Shown here one piece after another: positions 12,606 to 18,286 of a DNA stretch of 18,286 bases. The DNA comes from an uncultured Oscillospiraceae bacterium. Its GTDB lineage: Bacteria > Bacillota > Clostridia > Oscillospirales > Oscillospiraceae. The stretch covers positions 1-18,286 of the forward strand of contig CAKTOF010000025.1 of NCBI GenBank assembly GCA_934589675.1, written 5' to 3'. Position numbers and translations under genes: made by a program. The notes below the pieces were generated by a model. It had not been told where the DNA came from, did not search any database, and saw only the letters and a list, made by a program, of their open reading frames with translations. The stretch's first letter is position 1. Each line of letters opens with the position of its first letter.

Positions 12606-13499
12606 ATGGACATCCGAAAGCAGGGCAGAGCCGACCCCGTGGGCGCGCCGGACGAGGGCCAGCTTGCAAAGATCAACGCCATCGCCAAGGGGACGCTCAC
12701 AAAAGACGACGTGTACGTCTTTTCCGTCCGCCTGTGCGACGATCAGGTCGACCGCGACTTCGAGCGCTTCTCGGCCGAGGCCATCAGGGCGCTCGCGCCG
12801 ATGTTCGTCGGCCGGCCGGGCATCGTCGACCACGACTGGTCGGCCGAGCGGCAGGTCGCGCGCGTGTTCGACACGGCCGTGGAAAAAGAGGCGGGGCAGA
12901 CGTATCTTCGCGCGTGGGCGTACATGCTGCGCACGGAAAAGACGAAGAGCCTCATCGCGGACATCGAGGGCGGCATCCGGCAGGAGGTCAGCATCGGCTG
13001 CGCGATGGGAAAAAGCACGTGCTCTATCTGCGGAAGCGAGTACGGCGCGTGCGAGCACAAAAAGGGTGCGGTGTACGGCGGAACAACCTGCTGCGCCGTG
13101 CTCTCCGAGCCGACGGATGCGTATGAATTCTCGTTCGTGGCCGTCCCGGCGCAGAAAAAGGCGGGCGTTCTGAAAAAGAAGCTGCTCTCCGACGACGAGA
13201 AGGACGCGCTGGCCAAGGTGCTCGGCCAGACGCTCCTCGACCAGCGCGAGAGCGACCACGCCGTCAGCTGCCGCTACCGCGAGCGCGTGCGGAAGGAATT
13301 TCGCCGCGCGGCGCTTCTGGCCGGGATGGAGCTGGACGACGACGAGCTTGACTCGCTGGGCAAGAGCCTGTCCGTCGCGTCGCTGGAGAAGTTGACCGCG
13401 CAGCTCACCCGGTCCGCCGAGGCGCGCTATCCGCTGCGCACGCAGCTGCAGAGCGTGGCCGAGAAGCAGGAAAAGCTCAGCAGCGAATTTCTGATCTGA
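12606..13499 (+). CDS. Prohead protease with helical scaffold-like tail (XkdF-like)
   Basis: The 297-residue protein is probably the capsid maturation protease, with a C-terminal scaffold. The N-terminal domain (about 30-185) has the pattern of phage prohead serine proteases: FERFSAEAIRALAPMFVGRPGIVDHDW with a candidate catalytic His76, EVSIGCAMGK with candidate Ser129, and the closing EPTDAYEFSFVAVPAQ. Inserted after the candidate Ser is a cysteine cluster (C132, C139, C142, C149, H151, then C162-C163), looking like a small metal-binding loop; similar loops occur in clostridial phage relatives. The rest (about 190-297) is charged and helical, without the protease signature. It is 3 bases from the portal and just before the decoration and capsid genes. 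The catalytic assignment is by eye. Confidence 0.78.
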   Translation: MDIRKQGRADPVGAPDEGQLAKINAIAKGTLTKDDVYVFSVRLCDDQVDRDFERFSAEAIRALAPMFVGRPGIVDHDWSAERQVARVFDTAVEKEAGQTYLRAWAYMLRTEKTKSLIADIEGGIRQEVSIGCAMGKSTCSICGSEYGACEHKKGAVYGGTTCCAVLSEPTDAYEFSFVAVPAQKKAGVLKKKLLSDDEKDALAKVLGQTLLDQRESDHAVSCRYRERVRKEFRRAALLAGMELDDDELDSLGKSLSVASLEKLTAQLTRSAEARYPLRTQLQSVAEKQEKLSSEFLI

Positions 13500-13546
13500 G
13501 ACTCTTTGGGTCGCCAATTTTTATAATTTTTAAGGAGGAAACCAAC

Positions 13547-13894
13547 ATGAAAACAGCATTCCACGGACTCGGCCAGTGTCTGGCCACCTTCGAGACGGAC
13601 GCGGCGGCGTCGGATCGCGGCAAGGTCTGCAAGATGGCCGGCGGCGGCAAGATCGCCGTCGCGGCCACGGCGGGCGAGGGCTTCAGCGGCGTCATCTCCG
13701 ACGTGCGCGGCGGCGCGGCGGCCGTGCAGCTGCGCGGCTACGTTGAGGTTGCCTACACGGGCACGGCTCCGTCGTGCGGCTGGGCCATCCTCGCCGCGGA
13801 CGGCGCGGGCGGCGTCAAGACGGCGACGAGCGGCCACGAATTTCTCGTCGTGAGCGTCGATTCCACGGCCGGCACCGTCGGCCTGTGGCTGTAA
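13547..13894 (+). CDS. Probable capsid decoration protein
   Basis: The 115-residue protein is small, Gly/Ala/Val-rich and likely all-beta (alternating GKIAVAATAGEGFSGVISDV and VQLRGYVEVAYTG). No catalytic motif is present. The position between protease and major capsid and the good AAGGAGG ribosome binding site suggest an abundant head-decoration or stabilising protein. The upstream 47 bases are unusually AT-rich (TTTTTATAATTTTT) compared with the cluster, which might hold an internal promoter or simply reduce structure for strong translation; no matching -35 box is seen. Function rests on position and composition. Confidence 0.6.
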   Translation: MKTAFHGLGQCLATFETDAAASDRGKVCKMAGGGKIAVAATAGEGFSGVISDVRGGAAAVQLRGYVEVAYTGTAPSCGWAILAADGAGGVKTATSGHEFLVVSVDSTAGTVGLWL

Positions 13895-13917
13895 GAACAA
13901 AAAAGGAGGAAACGAAA

Positions 13918-14940
13918 ATGTCTTATGAAAACCTGAAGCTCGAAAAGGGCATGTACCACGAGGGCAAGTCGTTCACGCGCGTGCTCGAGTCGCTCGACCC
14001 GAGCGAGAATTACCGCGGCACGGCGCTCGAGGGCACGGACGCGTTCCAGCGCCAGCTCAAGCGCTTTGACCTGAAGGTCAAGGGCGCGTACTCCGACCCG
14101 GTCGAGAAATTCTTCCGCACGAGCGACTCGGCCGTCCTGTTCCCGGAATATATTGCGCGCACCGTGCGCGCCGGCATGGAGGAAAACAGCATCCTGCCGA
14201 AGATCACGGCCACGACGACGACGATCGAGGGGCTCGACTACCGCAGCATCTACGCCGCGACGGAGGAAGGCGACCGCGAGCTTGCCCGCGTGGCCGAGGG
14301 CGCGGAGATCCCCGTCACGCGCATCCGCACGAAGAGCAACCTTGTCCAGCTGCACAAGCGCGGGCGGATGCTGCTGGCCTCCTACGAGGCCATCCGCTTC
14401 CAGAAGCTCGACCTGTTCTCCGTCACGCTGCGCCAGATCGGCTCGTACATCCAGACGATGCACCTGACCGACGCCATCGACGTTCTGGTAAACGGCGACG
14501 GCAACGGCAACGCCGCGCCGGTGCTCAAGATCGGCACACCGCCCATGTCCGGCACGAAGGGCACGCTCTCCTACGCCCAGCTCGTCGAGCTGTGGGCGAA
14601 GTTCACGCCGTATGAGATGAACACGATGCTCGTCAGCCCCGACGTGTGCGTCAAGCTGCTCTCGCTTTCGCAGATGCAGAGCCCGGCCGCCGGCCTCAAC
14701 TTCCAGGGCACGGGCGCCATCGGCACGCCGCTCGGCGCGCAGGTGCTCCACGCCGACGCCGTCCCGGACGGGCGCATCCTCGCCTTCGACCGCCGCTATG
14801 CCCTCGAGCTTGTGCAGGCGGGCGAGGTGAGCGTCGAGCAGGACAAGCTCATCGACCGCCAGCTCGAGCGCGCGGCCATCACGTCCATCTCGGGCTTCGG
14901 CAAGATCTGCGCGGACGCGGTCAAGGTGCTGGAGATCTGA
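13918..14940 (+). CDS. Major capsid protein (HK97-fold, XkdG-like)
   Basis: The 340-residue protein is expected to form the head shell. It has an N-terminal helical arm, followed by EENSILPKITATTTTIEGLDYRSI (about 84-107) and VAEGAEIPVTRIRTKSNLVQ with LHKRGRMLLASYEAIRFQKLDL (about 129-168), typical of PBSX/XkdG-type capsid cores, and ends with a strand-rich domain (GRILAFDRRYALELVQAGEV). The start at 13918 is chosen because AAGGAGG lies 8 bases before that ATG; an upstream in-frame extension to 13774 overlaps the decoration gene in another frame and is rejected. It is 23 bases after the decoration gene and 1 base before the next gene. The size is normal for this group. Confidence 0.9.
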   Translation: MSYENLKLEKGMYHEGKSFTRVLESLDPSENYRGTALEGTDAFQRQLKRFDLKVKGAYSDPVEKFFRTSDSAVLFPEYIARTVRAGMEENSILPKITATTTTIEGLDYRSIYAATEEGDRELARVAEGAEIPVTRIRTKSNLVQLHKRGRMLLASYEAIRFQKLDLFSVTLRQIGSYIQTMHLTDAIDVLVNGDGNGNAAPVLKIGTPPMSGTKGTLSYAQLVELWAKFTPYEMNTMLVSPDVCVKLLSLSQMQSPAAGLNFQGTGAIGTPLGAQVLHADAVPDGRILAFDRRYALELVQAGEVSVEQDKLIDRQLERAAITSISGFGKICADAVKVLEI

Positions 14941-14941
14941 T

Positions 14942-15304
14942 ATGGAGCGCATCGACGAAATCTACCGCGACGCGCTGCTATTTGCGCAGGCGTCCGGCGA
15001 GGAGGAGCAGGCGGCATTAAAGCGCCTTTGTCAGGCGGCGGCAGACGGGCTGAAGGCCCGTCTGCGCCCCGGAGTTTCGCTGGAGGACTGCGGCGGGTCG
15101 TTCAACTTAGCCGCGGCGTGGACGGCCATCGCGTGGTTTTCCGCGGGGATAGCCGCCGACGGCGTGCAGAGCTTCACGGCGGGCGACCTGACGGTGAGCG
15201 CCGGCAGCAAAAACGCGGCGGCCGCGGCGCTGCTCGGGCAGGCCGACGTCATGATGGCGCCGTACACGGGCGGCGGATTTTCTTTTATGGGGGTGAGAGC
15301 ATGA
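14942..15304 (+). CDS. Head-tail connector protein, gp6-like
   Basis: The 120-residue protein has an N-terminal helical half (DEIYRDALLFAQASGEEEQAALKRLCQAAADGLKARL) followed by a segment ending in VQSFTAGDLTVSAG, the profile of small connector proteins placed right after the capsid gene. It probably forms an adaptor ring beneath the portal. Its start is 1 base after the capsid stop, and its stop overlaps the next start in an ATGA arrangement, so translation is coupled. No enzyme motif is present. Confidence 0.68.
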   Translation: MERIDEIYRDALLFAQASGEEEQAALKRLCQAAADGLKARLRPGVSLEDCGGSFNLAAAWTAIAWFSAGIAADGVQSFTAGDLTVSAGSKNAAAAALLGQADVMMAPYTGGGFSFMGVRA

Positions 15305-15648
15305 TGAGTGCGGCGCGGTTTTTTGACCGCATTCTGCGAAGCTACGGCCAGCAGACGACCGTCACGCCCGCGGGCGGCGAGGCGTTTACGCTCCGCGCGC
15401 TCGTCCAGCCGGTGCGGTCAAAGGCCAAATCGGCGACGGAGGGCGCGGGGAGCGGCCTCGGGCAGCTCGACGTGAGCGACACGGTGCTGCTTGCGCCGGC
15501 GGACGGGAAGCTCTCGGTGGGCGACGGCGTGCGCGCCGCCGGGCGCAGCTACCGCGTGCGGCGCGCCGAGCGCATTCTGGCGGGCGAGGCGGCCTATCTG
15601 TGGGCGATGCTCCGCCCGGAGGGGGAGGACGCGCCGTGGAGCAGCTGA
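15301..15648 (+). CDS. Head completion / head-tail joining protein
   Basis: The 115-residue protein begins MMSAARFFDRILRSYGQQTTV and is beta-rich towards its end (VSDTVLLAPADGKLSVGDGV then RAAGRSYRVRRAERIL), consistent with a small stopper or head-closure protein in the third slot after the capsid. A gene of this size and position is normal for PBSX-type clusters (XkdH/XkdI region). Two consecutive ATGs (15301, 15304) are possible starts; the first is used because it gives the ATGA overlap. Family assignment is from position and general look. Confidence 0.58.
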   Translation: MMSAARFFDRILRSYGQQTTVTPAGGEAFTLRALVQPVRSKAKSATEGAGSGLGQLDVSDTVLLAPADGKLSVGDGVRAAGRSYRVRRAERILAGEAAYLWAMLRPEGEDAPWSS

Positions 15649-16121
15649 TCGGGGATACGCTCTCGGCGCTGCAATCGGCGGGGCTTGCCGCCATGCGCTT
15701 TGGCCCCGGAATGCAGCCGGGGCGGCCGGACGGCGCGGTCATCTGCGTCGGGCTCAAGCAGGCAAGCGCCGCGGCGGCGGGGTTTTACGACTATCTCGGC
15801 GTTGTCGACGACCCGGGGCGCGGGCGGTGCGAGCTCTACGGCCGGCGCGTGACGTGCTCGCTGCGGCTGCTCGCCGTCAGCCCGCAAAAATTGGGCGCGG
15901 CGGGCGCGGAGGAAGCGGCCGCGGGCGCGATGGACGCGCTTTTGTCGGCGCCTCTTCGCGCGCGCATCGGCGCGTGCACGGTCGGCCAGCCGTATTTCGA
16001 CGGGGTTCTTGGCGCGTGGTGCTGCGAGGTCACGGCGGAGGCGAGCGTCCTGCGCTACGCCGCCTCCGGCGACGAGGGCCAGACGCTGACGGAATTTGAA
16101 CTGAGAGGAGAATGGAAATGA
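15636..16121 (+). CDS. Tail completion protein (XkdJ/neck region)
   Basis: The 161-residue protein is likely a tail terminator or neck protein. It begins VEQLIGDTLSALQSAGL and has a central DPGRGRCELYGRRVTCSLRLLAVSP and TVGQPYFDGVLGAWCCEVTAE, a mixed alpha/beta layout without catalytic residues. The GTG at 15636 is selected because GGGGAGG lies 7 bases upstream and other starts are further into the preceding gene; it overlaps that gene by 13 bases. Its TGA overlaps the sheath ATG. The exact role is deduced from lying directly before the sheath gene. Confidence 0.55.
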   Translation: MEQLIGDTLSALQSAGLAAMRFGPGMQPGRPDGAVICVGLKQASAAAAGFYDYLGVVDDPGRGRCELYGRRVTCSLRLLAVSPQKLGAAGAEEAAAGAMDALLSAPLRARIGACTVGQPYFDGVLGAWCCEVTAEASVLRYAASGDEGQTLTEFELRGEWK

Positions 16122-17173
16122 GCGTTACTTATCACGAGCGTCCGGGCGTGTACTCGGACTATGACGCGTCCTCCGCTGCGGCATCGGGCGGCGGGACGAA
16201 GACGATCGCCATCGCGGCGAAGTCGGACGCGCCGGCGGGGCTTTATACCTTTACAGGGAGCGCGGCGGCGCTGGAGAAGGTCGGCGCGGAGACGGAGCTT
16301 GGCATTTTGCTTCGCCTCGCGTTTGCAAACGGGGCGGGCACGGTGCTCGCCGCGCCGGTCGCGTCGGACACGCTGGAGGCCTACAAGGCGGCGTTTGCGC
16401 GCATCTTCGCGGAGAAGAAGGCCGCGTATGTCGTCTGCGCGAGCGGCCTTGAGACGGTGCGCGCGGAGCTGAGCGCCCGCGTTTCGGCCGCGTCGGGGCA
16501 GCGGGGCGAGTGCATCGGCTTTGTGGGGCTTCCCGCCGGGTCGACGGCCGCGCAGCTCACCGCCGCGGCGGCGGAGCTGAACGCCGAGCGCATGGTGCTC
16601 GTCGGGCCGGGCTTTACGGCCGCCGGGCAGGAGACGGCCATGGGCGGCTGGGCCGGCGCCGCGGCGCTGTGCGGCGTGCTGGCCGCGCAGACGGATCCCG
16701 CGCTGCCGCTGCACGGGGCGGCCCTGGCGGGCTTTACGGGCGCGGACGCGGAGTTTGACGATGCGGCGATGGACGGCCTCATCCGCGGCGGCGTCACCGT
16801 CTGCGAGACGGTCTCCGGCCAGACGAGCGTCGTCCGCGGCGTCACGACGCGCACGAAGACGGGCGGCGTCTCGGACGGCACATACCGGGAGCTGACGACG
16901 ATGCTCATCATCGACGAGGTCATCCCCGCCATCCGCACGGCGCTCCGCGCGCGCTTTGCCCGCGCGAAGAACAACGCCCTCACGCGCAGCGCCATCCGCT
17001 CGCAGGTCATCGTCGAGCTGGAAAGCCGCGTCGCGCGCGAGATCATCGACAGCTACGACGCCGTGACGGTCACGCCGTCGGATCAGGACGCGTCCATGGC
17101 CGTGGTGGAGTTCGGCTTCGCCGTCACGCATGGCCTGTCGCGCATCCTGCTCACGGCGCACATCAGCGTGTAA
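16118..17173 (+). CDS. Contractile tail sheath protein (XkdK-like)
   Basis: The 351-residue protein should form the contractile sheath around the tail tube. The N-terminus VTYHERPGVYSDYDASSAA is characteristic of sheath proteins (PGVY motif), and the C-terminal domain RSAIRSQVIVELESRVAREIIDSYDAVTV with MAVVEFGFAVTHGLSRILLT is typical of XkdK. The middle is rather short, so the protein lacks some of the outer domain found in longer sheaths (450 or more residues). The start at 16118 is preferred over 16112 since GAGGAG lies 7 bases before it (only 1 base before 16112), and ATGA overlaps the previous stop. It shows that the particle is myovirus-like or tailocin-like. Confidence 0.93.
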   Translation: MSVTYHERPGVYSDYDASSAAASGGGTKTIAIAAKSDAPAGLYTFTGSAAALEKVGAETELGILLRLAFANGAGTVLAAPVASDTLEAYKAAFARIFAEKKAAYVVCASGLETVRAELSARVSAASGQRGECIGFVGLPAGSTAAQLTAAAAELNAERMVLVGPGFTAAGQETAMGGWAGAAALCGVLAAQTDPALPLHGAALAGFTGADAEFDDAAMDGLIRGGVTVCETVSGQTSVVRGVTTRTKTGGVSDGTYRELTTMLIIDEVIPAIRTALRARFARAKNNALTRSAIRSQVIVELESRVAREIIDSYDAVTVTPSDQDASMAVVEFGFAVTHGLSRILLTAHISV

Positions 17174-17185
17174 GGAGGCATTTTT

Positions 17186-17578
17186 ATGGCAAATACGAAA
17201 ATTCCGACGACAGCCGACCTCTATCTCGAGGTCAACGGCGTGCGCGTGGCCGTCGTGCAGAGCTACCGCGTCACGGCCGCGCGCGACTCGCGCGCCGTGG
17301 AGGCATTCGGGCAGAGCGAGCCGGTCGCGACGATCCGCGGCTCGGACAAGTATACCATCGAGCTCGGCCGCCTGTACGCGACGGACGAGGCTATCCGCGA
17401 CGGGATCGACTTCTACGCGCTCGAGGACTTCAACCTCGTCGTCTGCCGGCCGGACAGCCGCGTCATCTACTCCGGCTGCCAGTGGGCCGAGCTGAGCGAG
17501 AGCGCGGAGGTCGGCGGCATGGTGCTCGAAAAGGTGAAGATCACGGCCGCGCGCCGGACGCAGGCCGCGGCCGGCTGA
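17186..17578 (+). CDS. Tail tube protein (XkdM-like)
   Basis: The 130-residue protein is the likely inner tail tube subunit. It starts MANTKIPTTADLYLEVNGVRVAVVQSYRV and includes AVEAFGQSEPVATIRGSDKYTIELGRLY (about 33-60), a familiar pattern of XkdM-type tubes, ending with a beta-rich domain. A good AAGGAGG ribosome binding site lies 12 bases after the sheath stop. Its stop codon overlaps the start of the next gene (TGATG). Confidence 0.85.
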   Translation: MANTKIPTTADLYLEVNGVRVAVVQSYRVTAARDSRAVEAFGQSEPVATIRGSDKYTIELGRLYATDEAIRDGIDFYALEDFNLVVCRPDSRVIYSGCQWAELSESAEVGGMVLEKVKITAARRTQAAAG

Positions 17579-18117
17579 TGGGCGGGCGGTGGTCGCTGCG
17601 CCGCCTGACGGCGCGGGAGCTGCTCGCCTGCCGCGCAGCGGCGCGCGAGGCCTCGGCGGGCGATCAGGACACGTTCGGGCTGTGGTGCAACGCGGCCGTG
17701 CTCGCCCGCGCGCTGAAAAAGCATGGCCGGCGGGCGTTTTCGTCGCCGGGCGCGGTATTATCCGCGCTCGGCGCGGACGAGATCGCGCAGCTAGCTTCGC
17801 GGTACGCGGACGAGATGCGATGCGGCGAACTGTCGGATCTTGGCGACGAAACGTCGCGCGAGGAAGCTTTAGACCGGCTGGCGGCGCAGCCGTATGAGCG
17901 GCTGAAGTGGCGCGTGCTGCGCGCGTTCGGCGCGCTGCCGACGGAGGGCCGCGCGCGGGAGATGACGGACGAGGACTACTATTACTGCGCGCTGCACCTC
18001 GCGCTCGACGGGCGCGAGGCGGCGGGGCAGAGGGCGGCGGCGGCGGTCGAGCGCGGCGTGAACGCGTCGTTCGACATGGCCGAATTTGAGAGGAGGCGCG
18101 GCGGAGATGGACGCTGA
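17578..18117 (+). CDS. Probable tail assembly chaperone (XkdN position)
   Basis: The 179-residue protein is Ala/Arg/Glu-rich and helical, beginning MGGRWSLRRLTARELLACRAAA, with a run of acidic and aromatic residues MTDEDYYYCALHLAL. It lies between tube and the expected tape measure gene, where contractile phages have a chaperone (XkdN/phage_TAC). Such genes often make a frameshifted longer product; I see no obvious slippery heptamer near the end. The ATG at 17578 overlaps the tube stop codon (TGATG). The call is positional. Confidence 0.5.
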   Translation: MGGRWSLRRLTARELLACRAAAREASAGDQDTFGLWCNAAVLARALKKHGRRAFSSPGAVLSALGADEIAQLASRYADEMRCGELSDLGDETSREEALDRLAAQPYERLKWRVLRAFGALPTEGRAREMTDEDYYYCALHLALDGREAAGQRAAAAVERGVNASFDMAEFERRRGGDGR

Positions 18118-18286
18118 GCTGCTGGAAAACGCGGCTGTGGCCGCGAGGATCCTCGGAATTTCTGTCCCGCGGGGGCTGCTTCGCCGCGCGGCGGGCGCGC
18201 TGCTGGGCGCGCCGGCGGATGCGCCGGGCGGCGCGCTGGAGACGGCCGTCCGGGACGCGGCCGCGGCGAACAAGCGGGCGGATGCG
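18107..18286 (+). CDS. Next phage gene, cut by the window edge
   Basis: An ATG at 18107, overlapping the previous gene by 11 bases and preceded by AGGAGG at 18091, opens a frame that has no stop to the window end: 60 codons beginning MDAELLENAAVAARILGIS. It is Ala/Leu-rich. In PBSX-type order a tape measure gene should come here or soon after, but the visible part is too short to say. Confidence 0.55.
   Translation, partial: MDAELLENAAVAARILGISVPRGLLRRAAGALLGAPADAPGGALETAVRDAAAANKRADA

Noticed and set aside
13522..13527. TATAAT before the decoration gene as an internal promoter
   Set aside because: No -35-like box lies at a suitable distance, and the AT-rich tract can be explained as an unstructured translation start region.
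12540..17161. Long minus-strand frames opposite the protease, capsid and sheath genes
   Set aside because: The plus-strand genes are recognisable phage proteins with good ribosome binding sites; the opposite frames are Arg/Ala-rich shadows.

Overview
The window looks like a chromosome fragment of a high-GC Gram-positive anaerobe of the Clostridia, probably a gut Oscillospiraceae-type organism. The clues are AGGAGG-type ribosome binding sites, a clostridial rrf2-nifS-nifU iron-sulfur cassette, a surface protein with S-layer homology (SLH) domains, and a PBSX-like phage structural module. The taxon is an inference, because no rRNA or other marker gene is present.

The left part (about 1-4900) is host metabolism on the minus strand. 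It holds a uracil permease (305-1645) with its own sigma-A promoter and a leader containing an intrinsic terminator, then about 900 bases of stacked dispersed repeats. Next come iscU/nifU, nifS and an IscR-like Rrf2 regulator. The nifS promoter is overlapped by a perfect 10-bp inverted repeat, a likely site for the neighbouring regulator. The Rrf2 protein would sense Fe-S status and control the desulfurase and scaffold that build clusters.

The centre (about 5000-8340, plus strand) carries a promoter, a structured leader with a possible 21-residue leader peptide and a strong terminator, and then a 1007-residue secreted protein: signal peptide, beta-helix-like repeats, two InlB/Listeria-Bacteroides-type repeats and three SLH domains. 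Two terminator hairpins follow, then a tRNA-Gly(CCC) gene on the minus strand.

The right part (about 9027 to the end, plus strand) is a phage head and contractile-tail module. Its order is terminase small-subunit-like protein, terminase large subunit, portal, prohead protease, decoration-like protein, major capsid, three head-tail connector or tail-completion proteins, tail sheath, tail tube, a chaperone-position protein, and a gene cut by the window edge. From the capsid gene onward the genes mostly overlap or abut. The first three genes are instead separated by roughly 470- and 490-base gaps filled with the same three dispersed repeat families found near the host genes. No integrase, repressor or lysis gene lies in the window. 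The repeats inside the phage module suggest a long-resident, perhaps domesticated, element.

Three repeat families recur: a MITE-like element of about 150-170 bases with palindromic ends containing CCTCCCCTGTG; an element of about 130 bases with ends CTGTCACCCTGAGCG; and a short palindrome of about 25 bases ending in CGCCCTAC.
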